Positions 54,019 to 64,000 of a DNA stretch of 64,000 nt are shown here, in pieces. Under the pieces are notes generated by a model that saw nothing but the letters and a program-made list of their open reading frames with translations, was not told the origin of the DNA and did no database searches. The translations under genes and the position numbers were made by a program. The DNA lies in contig QHWQ01000021.1 in the NCBI GenBank assembly GCA_003222635.1, positions 1-64,000 of the forward strand, in the 5' to 3' direction. This DNA is from Acidobacteriota bacterium (GTDB lineage: Bacteria > Acidobacteriota > Vicinamibacteria > Vicinamibacterales > UBA2999). Position 1 is the first letter of the stretch; each line of letters begins with the position of its first letter.

Positions 54019-55035
54019 ATGCGTACCGCATCCGTGCTCGTCACGGGGGCGAGCGGCGAAATTGGCCACGGCCTCATCGATCGCCTCGCGCAGAGCGGCA
54101 GGTCGATCGTCACCGTCGACATCGCGCCGCTCGAACCGCCGCTGGCCAGGAAGGTCCGCCGCGAGTTCACCGGCTCGATCACCGACAAGTGGATCCTCGA
54201 GCGCGTCCTCGCGGAGTTCGAAGTCGATCTCGTCTTCCACCTCGCCGCGCTGCTCTCGACGCGCTCCGAGTTCACCCCCGTCACCGCGCATGAAGTGAAC
54301 GTCGAAGGGACGCTGCGCCTGCTGGAGTTCGCGCAGCACGAGGGCGAATCGCACGGCCGTCCAGTCGTCTTCATGTATCCGTCATCGATCGCGGCCTACG
54401 GCCTGCCCGACCTCGATACGAAAACGCGCGCCGGCCGCGTGCACGAAGACGAGTGGAACACGCCGTCGACGATGTACGGGTGCAACAAGCTGTACTGCGA
54501 GCATCTGGGCCGCTACTACGCGAGGTATTACAAGCAGCTGGCGGTCGATACGCCGCCCGGCCGCGTGGACTTTCGCTGCGTCAGATTTCCAGGCTTGATT
54601 TCGGCCGTGACGGTACCCGCCGGCGGCACCTCTGATTACGCTCCGGAGATGATTCACGCCGCGGCGCGCGGCGAGCCGTACGCCTGTTTCGTGCGCCCCG
54701 ACACGCGCATCCCGTTCATGGCGATGCCCGATGCGGTCGACGCGCTGTCGACGCTCGCCTCGACGCCGCGTGAGAAGCTGTCGCGCACGGCCTACAATGC
54801 GACCGCGTTCAACCCGACGGCGAAGGAGATCTGCGAGGTGGTGGTGCAGGCGTTTCCGGGCGCGCGCATCACGTGGCAGGTAGACAAGAAACGCCAGGCG
54901 ATTGTGGATTCGTGGCCGATGGACGTGAACGACGGCGCGGCGAGGCGCGACTGGGGCTTCGCGCCGCGCTACGATTTCCGCCGCGCCTTCGACGAGTATC
55001 TGATCCCGACCATCCGGGAAAGGTATGCGGCATGA
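54019..55035 (+). CDS. NAD-dependent epimerase/dehydratase (SDR)
   Basis: SVLVTGASGEIGHGLIDRLAQSG, MYPSSIAAYG, YGCNKLYCEHLGRYYARYY. Confidence 0.9.
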   Translation: MRTASVLVTGASGEIGHGLIDRLAQSGRSIVTVDIAPLEPPLARKVRREFTGSITDKWILERVLAEFEVDLVFHLAALLSTRSEFTPVTAHEVNVEGTLRLLEFAQHEGESHGRPVVFMYPSSIAAYGLPDLDTKTRAGRVHEDEWNTPSTMYGCNKLYCEHLGRYYARYYKQLAVDTPPGRVDFRCVRFPGLISAVTVPAGGTSDYAPEMIHAAARGEPYACFVRPDTRIPFMAMPDAVDALSTLASTPREKLSRTAYNATAFNPTAKEICEVVVQAFPGARITWQVDKKRQAIVDSWPMDVNDGAARRDWGFAPRYDFRRAFDEYLIPTIRERYAA

Positions 55036-56324
55036 GGAACAGTGTTGTTGTCGCGGCGGTGCTCACGGCGTCGATGCTCGTGACGGCCCGCGCGCAGGAC
55101 GTCAGGATGAATCAGCTTGCCGAGCGGTACGTGCGGCTCGTGCTCGCCGTCGGGCAGCACGACGCCGACTACGTGGATGCCTACGACGGCCCCCCCGAAT
55201 GGCGGACGGATGCGGAAACGCAGAAGCGCCCGCTCGCCGAGATTGCGACGCGCGCTTCGATGCTCGCGCGGGACATTGCCGCCGCAAAGCCGCCGGTCAG
55301 CGCCGACGAGATGACGCAGCTTCGACATCAGTACCTGGCGCGGCAGCTTGAATCGTTGCGCACACGTGTGTCGATGCTCATGGGGACGAAACTGAAGTTC
55401 GACGAGGAGTCGAAGCAGCTGTACGACGCGGTGGCGCCGACGCACACGGAGGCGGATTTCGCGAAGGTGCTGGCGCAGCTCGACCGGATGCTGCCGGGGC
55501 CGGGAGCGGTGATCGATCGCTACGACGAGTTCCGCACGGGCTTCATCATCCCGAAGGATCGCCTCGATCCGGTCTTCACGGCGGCCATCGACGCGTGCCG
55601 CAGCCGGACGCTCGAGCACATCACGCTGCCGCCGGGCGAAAGCTTCACCGTCGAGTACGTCACCAACAAGAGCTGGAGCGGCTACAACTGGTATCAGGGC
55701 AATTACCGCAGCCTCATTCAGGTCAACACCGATCTCCCGATCTACGTCGATCGCGCCATCGATCTCGCATGCCACGAGGGGTACCCGGGCCATCACGTCT
55801 ACAACGTGCTGCTCGAGAAGAACCTGCTGCGCGATCGCGGATGGATCGAATTCTCCGTCTATCCGCTCTTCTCGCCGCAGTCGCTGATCGCGGAGGGGAC
55901 GGCGAACTATGGCATCGAGGTCGCGTTCCCGCGCGCCGACCGCGTCGAGTTCGAGCGCCGCGTGCTGTTCCCGGCGGCGCAGCTCGAGCCGGAGACGGCG
56001 GCGCGCTATTACGAGGTGCTCGATCTCGTCGATCAGCTTTCGTATGCGGGCAATGAAGCGGCGCGGCGTTATCTGAACGGCGAGATCAACGCGAAGCAGG
56101 CGGCCGACTGGCTCGAGAAGTACGGGCTCTATTCGCGACCGCGCGCGGAGCAGCGCGTGCGCTTCATCGACCAGTACCGCAGCTACGTCATCAACTACAA
56201 CCTCGGGAAAGACATGGTGAAGGCGTACATCGAGTCGCGCGGTGCGGATCGATGGCAGGCGTTCGCGCGGCTGATTTCCTCTCCTCGTTTACCGTCTTCG
56301 CTGGTCACGAATGCGCGCCGTTGA
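55032..56324 (+). CDS. DUF885 family exported protein (metallopeptidase-like)
   Basis: ACHEGYPGHHVYNVLLEKNLLRDRGWIEFSVYPLFSPQSLIAEGTANYGIE. Confidence 0.85.
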   Translation: MRNSVVVAAVLTASMLVTARAQDVRMNQLAERYVRLVLAVGQHDADYVDAYDGPPEWRTDAETQKRPLAEIATRASMLARDIAAAKPPVSADEMTQLRHQYLARQLESLRTRVSMLMGTKLKFDEESKQLYDAVAPTHTEADFAKVLAQLDRMLPGPGAVIDRYDEFRTGFIIPKDRLDPVFTAAIDACRSRTLEHITLPPGESFTVEYVTNKSWSGYNWYQGNYRSLIQVNTDLPIYVDRAIDLACHEGYPGHHVYNVLLEKNLLRDRGWIEFSVYPLFSPQSLIAEGTANYGIEVAFPRADRVEFERRVLFPAAQLEPETAARYYEVLDLVDQLSYAGNEAARRYLNGEINAKQAADWLEKYGLYSRPRAEQRVRFIDQYRSYVINYNLGKDMVKAYIESRGADRWQAFARLISSPRLPSSLVTNARR

Positions 56325-57288
56325 GATCTCCATACCGGGACCACCAGAAGGACTGAGACTCGTCGAGCGTCCGGATCCGGTTGCGGGCGCCGGCGAGGTG
56401 TTGATTCGCGTCAAGGCGGCGGGCGTCAATCGTCCCGACGTGCTGCAGCGCAGCGGCAAATATCCGCCGCCGCCAGGGGCGAGCGATCTTCCCGGTCTCG
56501 AAGTGTCCGGCACCGTCGAAGGCGTCGGCGACGGTGTGACGCAGTGGCGCGCGGGCGATCGCGTCTGCGCGCTGCTCGCGGGCGGCGGCTACGCCGAGTT
56601 GTGCGTCGCTCCCGCGGTGCAGTGCCTGCCGGTTCCCGCCGCGATGGACTTCGTGAACGCCGCCGCGGTGCCCGAAACGTTCTTCACCGTCTGGACCAAC
56701 GTCTTCGATCGCGGCCGGCTGAAAGCGGGCGAGAGCGCGCTCTTCCACGGCGGATCGAGCGGCATCGGCACGACCGCGATTCAACTCGCCGTGGCACGAG
56801 GCGCGCGCGTCTTTGCCACGGCGGGCTCCGATGAGAAGCGCCGCGCCTGCGAGCAGCTCGGCGCCGAGCGAGGCATCAACTACAAGACCGAGGACTTCGT
56901 CGCGGTCATCAAGGACGCGACCACAGGCCGCGGCGTCGATCTCATTCTCGACATCGTCGGCGGCGACTACATCGCGCGCGATCTCGTCGCGCTGGCAGTC
57001 GAAGGCCGTCTCGTCGTGATCGGTTTCATGGGCGGCGATACGGCGACGCTCGACTTTCGCCGCATCCTCGGGCGCAGGCTGACGATTACCGGCTCCACGC
57101 TGCGCCCGCGCAGCCCGGCGGAGAAGGGTGAGATCGCCGCGGCGCTGCGCAAGGAAGTGTGGCCGCTGCTCGAGAAGGGGAGCGTCAAACCCGTCGTCTA
57201 CCGCACGTTCCCGCTCGCCGACGCCGCAGCCGCGCATCGCCTCATGGAATCGAGCCAGCACGTGGGAAAGATCGTGCTGACGGTGTAG
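56311..57288 (+). CDS. NAD(P)H quinone oxidoreductase (zinc-less MDR family)
   Basis: VKAAGVNRPDVLQRSGKYPPPPGASDLPGLEVSGTVEGVG, HGGSSGIGTTAIQLA. Confidence 0.94.
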   Translation: MRAVEISIPGPPEGLRLVERPDPVAGAGEVLIRVKAAGVNRPDVLQRSGKYPPPPGASDLPGLEVSGTVEGVGDGVTQWRAGDRVCALLAGGGYAELCVAPAVQCLPVPAAMDFVNAAAVPETFFTVWTNVFDRGRLKAGESALFHGGSSGIGTTAIQLAVARGARVFATAGSDEKRRACEQLGAERGINYKTEDFVAVIKDATTGRGVDLILDIVGGDYIARDLVALAVEGRLVVIGFMGGDTATLDFRRILGRRLTITGSTLRPRSPAEKGEIAAALRKEVWPLLEKGSVKPVVYRTFPLADAAAAHRLMESSQHVGKIVLTV

Positions 57289-57339
57289 CCGCTGACGTGT
57301 AGAATCCGCATTACTGCAATCGCTTACAAGGGGGTCGAT

Positions 57340-60330
57340 ATGCGCGGCATCGCTCGGCGGCTCTCGTGGTCGGTCCTCATCCTGATCCTCCCCATCACGG
57401 CATACGCACAGGCCTCGATCACAGGCACGGTGAAGGACAGCTCGGGCGCGGTGCTCCCGGGCGTCACCGTCGAGGCGGAGAGTCCCGCGCTCATCGAGAA
57501 GACGCGGACCGTCGTCACCGACGGGACCGGCCGATATCGCATCGAGAATCTCCGGCCGGGCACCTACAGCGTCACCTTCGTGCTGGCGGGCTTCACGACC
57601 GTCCGGCACGAAGGAATCGAGCTCGCCGGCGCGTTCGTCGCGTCGATCAACGCCGACCTGCGCGTGGGAGCGCTTGCCGAGACGCTCACCGTCACCGGCG
57701 AAACACCCATCGTCGACGTGCAGAGCACGACGCGCCAGAAAGTGCTCGACCACGCCGTGATCGATGCGATTCCAGCCGGCCGCGGACCACAGCAGCTCGC
57801 AGTGCTGATCCCCGGCATCACCGCGGCGGCCTCGATCGGCTTCAACGGCATGGGCGCGCAGGACGTCGGCGGCGCGGGCGGCGATCAGAACGTCAACCTG
57901 TCCGCCCATGGCGGCCGGGCGGCCGATCAGCGCATCACGACGAACGGCATGACCGTCGGTCCGGTGTTCCGTCCCAATACCGACATGACGTCTAGCCCGA
58001 ATCTCGGCGCGACGCAGGAAGTGACGGTCGACGTGTCCGGCGTGTCGGCGGAAGCTACCGAAGGCGGCGTGCGCATCAACCTGATTCCGCGGGAAGGCGG
58101 CAACACCTTCCACGGCACGACCTACGCGGGTTTCGCCAACGAGTCGTTGGCCGGCAACAACTTCACCGACGATCTGAAGAGCCGCGGCCTCGGTACGCCG
58201 AACACCATCAAGAAAGTGGTCGACTTCAACCCGGGCTTCGGCGGGCCAATCCGGAAGGACAAGCTCTGGTTCTACACATCCGTCCGCGTGCAGGTTGCCG
58301 ACAACTGGGTCGGCGGCATGTTCTTCGACCCGAACGCGAACAACCCGAACTTCTGGGACAACGCGAGAAACCTCGACACGAGCCGGCGCGTCTCGAACGA
58401 CGCGACGTGGAAGCTGTGGGATGCGCGGCTGACGTGGCAGGCGAATGCGAAGAACAAGATCGCCGGCTCGTTCGCGAAGGAGCGGCAGTGCAAGTGCCCG
58501 TCGTTCGTCAGCGCGACGATGAGCCCGGGCATCGACAACCGGTGGGGACGGCCGCATCACTTCCTCACGGCCGACTGGACGTCGCCGCTCACCAATCGCG
58601 TCCTGCTCGAGGCCGGACTGTTTCAGCAGTCGAACCACTGGGGATGGTTTCCATTCGACGGGACGAACCCGAATCTGATTGGCTTCCTCGAACAGTCGAC
58701 CAACACCGGCTACAAGATCAGGTTCCAGGGGTTCGCGGACCACTGGCAGGAGGATCTGCGGTACCGCTTCGCGTTCTCGTACGTGACGGGTGCACACGCC
58801 GCGAAGGTCGGCTTCTCCAACGCGTATGGCACCGCCGACACGCTGTTGTACTGGGGCGCCGGTGCGCAGTCGCCGCAGATGATCTTCCGACTGAACAACG
58901 GCGTCCCGAATCAGCTGACGCTGTTTGCGACGCCGTACCACGACCTGTGGAGGCAGCCCGCGGAGGTCGGCGTCTTCGCGCAGGACAAGTGGACCGTGAA
59001 TCGGTTGACGGTGAGCGGCGGCGTCCGCTTCGATTACCTCGAGACCGAGTTCCCGGCGCAGACGCTTGGTGCCGCGCAGTTCGTGCCCAATCGCCACATC
59101 GAGATTCCGAAGACGCCGGCGCTCGGGTGGAAGGACATCGTGCCGCGGCTTGGCGCCGCCTACGATCTGTTTGGAAACGGGAAGACCGCGGTCAAAATCG
59201 CCCTGAACAAGTACGTCCTTGGTGACAAGGGCGGCAGCGCGACGGGCGCGACGATTGCCGATCCCGTGACCAACCTTCCGCAGAGCACGGTGAGGAACTG
59301 GACGGACACGAACCGCAACTTCAGTCCCGACTGCGATCTGATCAACCCGCTCGCCAACGGCGAATGCCAGGCGATGGACAATCCGAACTTCGGCAGGAAC
59401 GTGCTCGCCACGCAATACGATCCCGCGATCCTTCGCGGCTGGGGCGTGCGTCCCTACAACTGGGAATTCTCGGTTGGCGCGCAGCACCAGATCGTTCCGC
59501 GCGTGTCGATGGACGTCAGTTACTTCCGGCGCTGGTACGGCAACTTCACGACGACCGACAACCGGGCGCTGACCGCCGCGGACTACGACGCGTTCACCAT
59601 CAACGCGCCGTCCGATGCGCGGCTGCCGTCGGGTGGCGGGTACTCGATCGGAGGCCTTCACAACGTGAAGCCCGAGAAATTCTCCGTGCCGGCAGACAAC
59701 CTTGTCACGCTCGCCAGGACATTCGGCAAACAGATCGAACACTGGAACGGCGTCGATGTCACCGTCAACGCGCGGCCCGGACAGGGTGTGCTGCTGCAGG
59801 GCGGCATCAGCACCGGCCGCACGAGCACCGACAACTGCGCCCTGCTCGCGAAGTTGCCCGAGCTGATCACGACTGCGACCGGCGCGACGCCCGAGTCGTA
59901 CTGCCACATCGACACTCCGTTTCTCACGCAGGCCAAGGCACTCACCTCCTACCTCGTGCCGAAGATCGACGTTCAGGTGAGCGGCGCGTTTCAGAGCGTC
60001 GCCGGGCCGCAGGTCGCGGGCAATCTGAATGTGCCGGCGGCGGTCGTGGCGCAGACCCTGGGGCGCGTGCCGTCCGGCGGCGCGTCGAACATTCAGGTCA
60101 ACCTGGTGCGGCCCGGGAGTATGTTCGGCGAACGGATGAATCAGCTGGATCTTCGCGTGGGCAAGGTCCTCAGGGTCGGACCGGCGCGGTCGGTGCTGAG
60201 CCTGGACGTCTACAACGCGCTGAATTCAAGCGCGGTGTTGATCGAAAGCAACGCTTATGCGATCTTCCGTCGTCCGCAAACGATCCTGCTGTCGCGCTTT
60301 GCGAAAATCAGCTGGCAATTCGATTTCTGA
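57340..60330 (+). CDS. TonB-dependent receptor with N-terminal carboxypeptidase-regulatory domain (Oar-like)
   Basis: ASITGTVKDSSGAVLPGVTVEAESPALIEKTRTVVTDGTGRYRIENLRPGTYSVTFVLAGF; beta-barrel C-terminus ending ISWQFDF. Confidence 0.9.
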   Translation: MRGIARRLSWSVLILILPITAYAQASITGTVKDSSGAVLPGVTVEAESPALIEKTRTVVTDGTGRYRIENLRPGTYSVTFVLAGFTTVRHEGIELAGAFVASINADLRVGALAETLTVTGETPIVDVQSTTRQKVLDHAVIDAIPAGRGPQQLAVLIPGITAAASIGFNGMGAQDVGGAGGDQNVNLSAHGGRAADQRITTNGMTVGPVFRPNTDMTSSPNLGATQEVTVDVSGVSAEATEGGVRINLIPREGGNTFHGTTYAGFANESLAGNNFTDDLKSRGLGTPNTIKKVVDFNPGFGGPIRKDKLWFYTSVRVQVADNWVGGMFFDPNANNPNFWDNARNLDTSRRVSNDATWKLWDARLTWQANAKNKIAGSFAKERQCKCPSFVSATMSPGIDNRWGRPHHFLTADWTSPLTNRVLLEAGLFQQSNHWGWFPFDGTNPNLIGFLEQSTNTGYKIRFQGFADHWQEDLRYRFAFSYVTGAHAAKVGFSNAYGTADTLLYWGAGAQSPQMIFRLNNGVPNQLTLFATPYHDLWRQPAEVGVFAQDKWTVNRLTVSGGVRFDYLETEFPAQTLGAAQFVPNRHIEIPKTPALGWKDIVPRLGAAYDLFGNGKTAVKIALNKYVLGDKGGSATGATIADPVTNLPQSTVRNWTDTNRNFSPDCDLINPLANGECQAMDNPNFGRNVLATQYDPAILRGWGVRPYNWEFSVGAQHQIVPRVSMDVSYFRRWYGNFTTTDNRALTAADYDAFTINAPSDARLPSGGGYSIGGLHNVKPEKFSVPADNLVTLARTFGKQIEHWNGVDVTVNARPGQGVLLQGGISTGRTSTDNCALLAKLPELITTATGATPESYCHIDTPFLTQAKALTSYLVPKIDVQVSGAFQSVAGPQVAGNLNVPAAVVAQTLGRVPSGGASNIQVNLVRPGSMFGERMNQLDLRVGKVLRVGPARSVLSLDVYNALNSSAVLIESNAYAIFRRPQTILLSRFAKISWQFDF

Positions 60331-60338
60331 CCGTAGGG

Positions 60339-60356
60339 GCGGACCTTAAGGTCCGC
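60339..60356. repeat. Perfect 18-bp palindrome GCGGACCTTAAGGTCCGC
   Basis: Directly read; located between TonB receptor stop and hydrolase start. Confidence 0.85.
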
Positions 60357-60380
60357 TTCTACTCCGATAAAGGAGACCTC

Positions 60381-61334
60381 ATGCCATCCAATCATGACGT
60401 GACCAGACGATCGTTTCTGGGAGTCGTCGCATCCGGTGTCGCGCTCCCGTACCTGACGCTCGATGCCGCACAAGGCCCCGCACCCGCGGCGCCGCCTGCG
60501 AATGTCGAGAAGGACGTCGTCTATGGCAAGGGCGGAGACACCGATCTGCACCTCGACATCTACAAGCCGACCGGCAGCGCCAACAAGCGGATGGCGATCG
60601 TCCACTACCACGGCGGCGGCTTCCAGGGCGGCAACAAGGACGGTCTGGCCGCGCGCCTGCAGACGATGAGCGCACGGGGATACGTGAACATCGCCGCGCA
60701 GTACCGCTTGTCCGCGAACGGCGCCGCACGCTGGCCGTCGCAGATCGAAGACGTGAAGGCGTCGATCCGCTGGACGCGCGCCAACGCCTCGCGTCTCGGC
60801 ATCGACCCGAACCGCATCGCGGTGGCGGGCTATTCGGCGGGAGGTCACCTCGCGCTCTTCGCGGCGGGGACCGCGAATCGTCCCGAGTTCGAAGGCAAGG
60901 GCGGCAACGCGGGCGTGCCGACGACCGTCGCCTCCTGCCTCGGGTACTACGCGGTCACCGGGGGCTCGTGGGAAGGCTTCCGCCGTTCGTTCCCGATGCC
61001 GGAGGGGAGCAGCGAAGAGGCGTGGCGCCTCGCGACGCCAGACACCTACATCAAGAACTTCCCGCCGACCGTGTTGTTCCACGGGCTCGCGGACGTGACC
61101 GTGCCGCCCGAGAGCAGCCAGGATTTCCTGAAGGAGCTGCGCGCGGCGAACATCCCGTCGGAGCTGCACGAGTATGCCGGCGTGCCGCACGAGTTCGTCG
61201 GCATTCCGGAGTTCGCGGAATCGACGTCAGCGCTCGCCGACTTCTTCATCGAACGCCACGTGATCAACCCGCGGACGTATCCGCCGTTTGGCGCAGGGCG
61301 CCGCGGCGGCGGCCCGGCGCCGACGACGCGCTAA
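60381..61334 (+). CDS. Exported alpha/beta hydrolase (BD-FAE/esterase-like)
   Basis: TRRSFLGVVASGVALPYL leader; IVHYHGGGFQGGNKDG, AVAGYSAGGHLALFAAG. Confidence 0.9.
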   Translation: MPSNHDVTRRSFLGVVASGVALPYLTLDAAQGPAPAAPPANVEKDVVYGKGGDTDLHLDIYKPTGSANKRMAIVHYHGGGFQGGNKDGLAARLQTMSARGYVNIAAQYRLSANGAARWPSQIEDVKASIRWTRANASRLGIDPNRIAVAGYSAGGHLALFAAGTANRPEFEGKGGNAGVPTTVASCLGYYAVTGGSWEGFRRSFPMPEGSSEEAWRLATPDTYIKNFPPTVLFHGLADVTVPPESSQDFLKELRAANIPSELHEYAGVPHEFVGIPEFAESTSALADFFIERHVINPRTYPPFGAGRRGGGPAPTTR

Positions 61335-61351
61335 TCACGTTCGAACGACCT

Positions 61352-63479
61352 CTACGGAAGAAATATCCTGACTCCTGCGCGGACCGTGCGGGGCAATCCC
61401 GTCGTGAGCACCGGCGTGCGGCCCACGTCGTAGATTTCGTCGAACAGGTTCTCGACCGCCACGAACGGGTTGATCCAGCGCGTCACGGATCGGCTGCCGA
61501 ACAGATCCACCACGTTGGCGCGGCGCAGCGTGAAGACGTTCAGATCGTCCTCGAACTGCGCGCCGGTGACGCGCAACTGCGCGGAGCCCGTCCACCCGAA
61601 CTGGGTGTACTGGACGCCAGTCGCGAAGTTGTACGACGGCACCTGCGGCACGCGATTGCCGCGCAGCGTGGTGTTGCCCGCGAAATGCGCGCTCGTCACG
61701 CCGACCGCCGCGTTCACCGTCAGCGCGTTCATCAGCCGCGCGTTGCCTTCGACCTCCACGCCGTTCGCCTTGAGCCGGTCGGCATTCGCGCGCTGCTTGA
61801 CGATCTGCGTCGGCGTGGTTCGCAGCGTGATCGCCGTGATGGCGTTGTCCAGCCGGTTCCAGAATCCGGTGACCCGCACCGAGGTGCGTGCGTTGCCGAC
61901 GAGCACGCCGGCGTCGCCGCCCGTCAGTGATGCGATACGCCGCGGCCGCGCGCGGACTGAACGCCGACGACGACTTGGTGAAGTCCGTCTGGCTCGCGTC
62001 CGAGGTCCACGTGTCGGCGTGCGCGCCGAGGACGAGCGTCAGACGATCGGTCGATTGCCACGTGTCCTGCACGAATCCCGACCAGCGGCGATCGATGCCG
62101 CCCGCCCTCGTGGTCAGCTGCGGCAGGTTCTGGACGTACGGCGTCTCGATCGAATCGCCTTTCACATAGCGTCCTTCGGCGCCGACCAGCAGCGTGTGAT
62201 CGCCCCACGCGCGAAGCCACTGACCGCCGCCGCCGCCGAATGTCGTCGGCACATTCTGGTCGCGGATGAACGTTTCCGCCGTCCGCAGCGCGTTCACCGT
62301 GGTGAACGTCTGGTGGTAGTCCTGCGTGCCGCCGTAGCCGCGCGCGCTGAATGCGCCGCCGGCGAGCCGGCCGGTCACATCGCCTGACCCATGCCGCGAC
62401 GCGGTGCTGTTGATCGAGCGCGGCGTCCCGTTGTCGCGATCCTCGGAGAAGACGTTGGCATTGAGATCGAACCGCCAGCCGTTGTCGGTCTGGTAGCCCG
62501 CAAACGCCTGCGCGGCTCGATGCGACGAGCCGAGCAGCGTGTCGACGGGACCGCGCGGCGCGATGCCCGGATCCTGCCTGGTGGCGACGGGAATGTAGCC
62601 GTCCGTGTTGAACCACTCGCCGGCGCCGCTGTAGCGCCAGTCGTTCGCGCGTCCGCCGCCGAAGACCGACACGGTGCCCGTGCCCTGCGTGCCGCCCTCG
62701 AGCATCACGCGCCCGGTCGCGCGCGCCGGCCGCACCGTCAGCAGCTGGATGACGCCGCCGAGCGCGTCGGCGCCGTACAGATCGCCGCCGCTGCCGCGAT
62801 CCACCTCGATGCGATCGATGGCGGCCTGCGGCACCTTGTCCCAGAACACCCAGCCGCCGAAGGCGTCGTTGAGCGGCATGCCGTCGGCGAGCACGAGCGA
62901 GCGGCTCGGGGAGCTGCCGCCGACGCCGCGCAGCGCGACACCCTGCGCGGTCGGATTCGCATTGCGCGACGAGGTGCGTCGAAACAGCGTGAAGCCCGGG
63001 ACCGCCTTCAACGCATCGTCAATCGTGGCCGGGCCGCTGCTGAGCAGCTCGTTGGATGAAATGACGGTCACGGTCGATGTCGGATCCACGCGCGCGACAT
63101 CGGCGCGGGATGAGGTGACGTTGACCGCTTCGAAGAATGGCGCCGGCTCGAGCGTCACATCAATCGTACGAGTACTCGGCTGCACCGTCGTCGAGAACGG
63201 CGCGAAGCCGGGGGCGGTGACGAGGATCTCGCGCGCTCCATCCGCGTTCACTCGGACTTCGAACTGGCCGTTGGCGTCGGTCTGCGTTTCAGCGGCGACG
63301 CTGCCGCCAATGTTCACGCGCACGGCGGCATCGGCAACGGATGCGCCGGAGGCATCGAGCACCTTGCCGGACAAGGTGACGGCAGTCTGCGCCGCGGCGG
63401 TGACCGCGGTGCAGAGAAGGGTAACGAATACGATGCCGCCGAGCCGTGTTACGGTGCCTGAACGACTGCCAGTCCCCAT
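61352..63479 (-). pseudogene. TonB-dependent receptor with frame break/deletion near 61910
   Basis: Plug domain VTSSRADVARVDPTSTVTVISSNELLSSGPATIDDALKAVPGFTLFRRTSSRNANPTAQGVALRGVGGSSPSRSLVLADGMPLNDAFGGWV; C-terminal barrel AGVLVGNARTSVRVTGFWNRLDNA...PRTVRAGVRIFLP in another frame. Confidence 0.88.
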
Positions 63480-64000
63480 GGCCCATGTCCTACTGGAATC
63501 TTCTTGGTCACCATCCGCGCCGCCACATCGATCACCGACACATCGTCCGATGGTCCGTTCGCGGTATACAGCGTCTTCTCATCGGGAGCGAGGCCGATGC
63601 CCCACGGCCGATCGCCCGCTTCAACCGACCCGACGACTTTGTCGGTTGCCGTGTCGAGCACGAGCGCCATCTTGCTGCGCCCAGTGCTCACGTAGAGCAG
63701 CTTGCCGTCGGCGCTCATGCGCGTGCCCATCGGCCGCATCCCTTTGCCGAGGTCGATGGTCTTGCTCGGCGCGAGCTTTTTCACATCGATCGCGGTGAGC
63801 GTCGCGCCATTTTCCGACGGCACGTACGCCTTCGCGCCATCCGGCGTGAACGCCACCGAACGCGGACGCGGACCAACCTTCACCGGTTTCACGATCTTTT
63901 TCGCGGCGAGATCCGCGACGAAGACCGCGCCGTCGGCTTCCGACGTCACCCACACGCGCTTGCCGCCAGGTTCCACGGTCACGCCTTCCGGTTCGTCGCC
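63449..64000 (-). CDS. YVTN-family beta-propeller protein (runs off window end)
   Basis: VGPRPRSVAFTPDGAKAYVPSENGATLTAIDV..., GDRPWGIGLAPDEKTLYTANGPSDDVSVIDVA. Confidence 0.85.
   Translation of the reverse strand, partial: GDEPEGVTVEPGGKRVWVTSEADGAVFVADLAAKKIVKPVKVGPRPRSVAFTPDGAKAYVPSENGATLTAIDVKKLAPSKTIDLGKGMRPMGTRMSADGKLLYVSTGRSKMALVLDTATDKVVGSVEAGDRPWGIGLAPDEKTLYTANGPSDDVSVIDVAARMVTKKIPVGHGPWGLAVVQAP

Noticed and set aside
56305-59907. 1200-aa minus-strand ORF opposite the quinone oxidoreductase and TonB receptor
   Set aside because: Antisense shadow of two well-supported genes; composition (R/H/V/D-rich, no recognisable domains) is typical of GC-rich antisense frames.

Overview
A 64 kb, GC-rich, gene-dense bacterial chromosomal window. 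Gene content and intergenic repeat style suggest a soil-type Acidobacteriota (Vicinamibacteria-like) genome; the taxonomy is inference only. Recognisable genes: lpxD, lpxB (damaged), acnA, queG, yqgE, a DPP III-like peptidase, a PepSY membrane protein, bipA/typA, an MreB-like gene, a 2Fe-2S ferredoxin, a TerC-family protein, two divergent paralogous polytopic glycosyltransferase-like proteins, rsgA (damaged), an ExeA/GspA-like AAA ATPase, a double-cyclophilin PPIase (damaged/chimeric), a RAYT/Y1 transposase remnant, a cupin, four M16 peptidases, PadR, an MsrP-like reductase, LamG and NHL proteins, dinB, dut, an ABC-F ATPase, two tandem DinB-like proteins, UbiD, an MNT/HEPN toxin-antitoxin pair, apaG, an MsbA-like ABC transporter, an AIM24-like protein, an epimerase, DUF885, a quinone oxidoreductase, two TonB-dependent receptors and a beta-propeller protein. 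No rRNA, tRNA, CRISPR array or prophage was recognised. Two themes deserve attention. (1) Several families of palindromic or tandem repeats occur between genes and also inside conserved genes in frame (lpxB, queG, ubiD, two M16 genes), resembling Rickettsia palindromic elements or REP/RAYT systems, and a Y1 transposase remnant carries one of the same palindromes. (2) At least six genes carry internal deletion scars, one filled by a 79-bp exact copy of a neighbouring gene. These are either assembly/amplification artefacts or a real genome-degradation pattern and should be checked against reads first.
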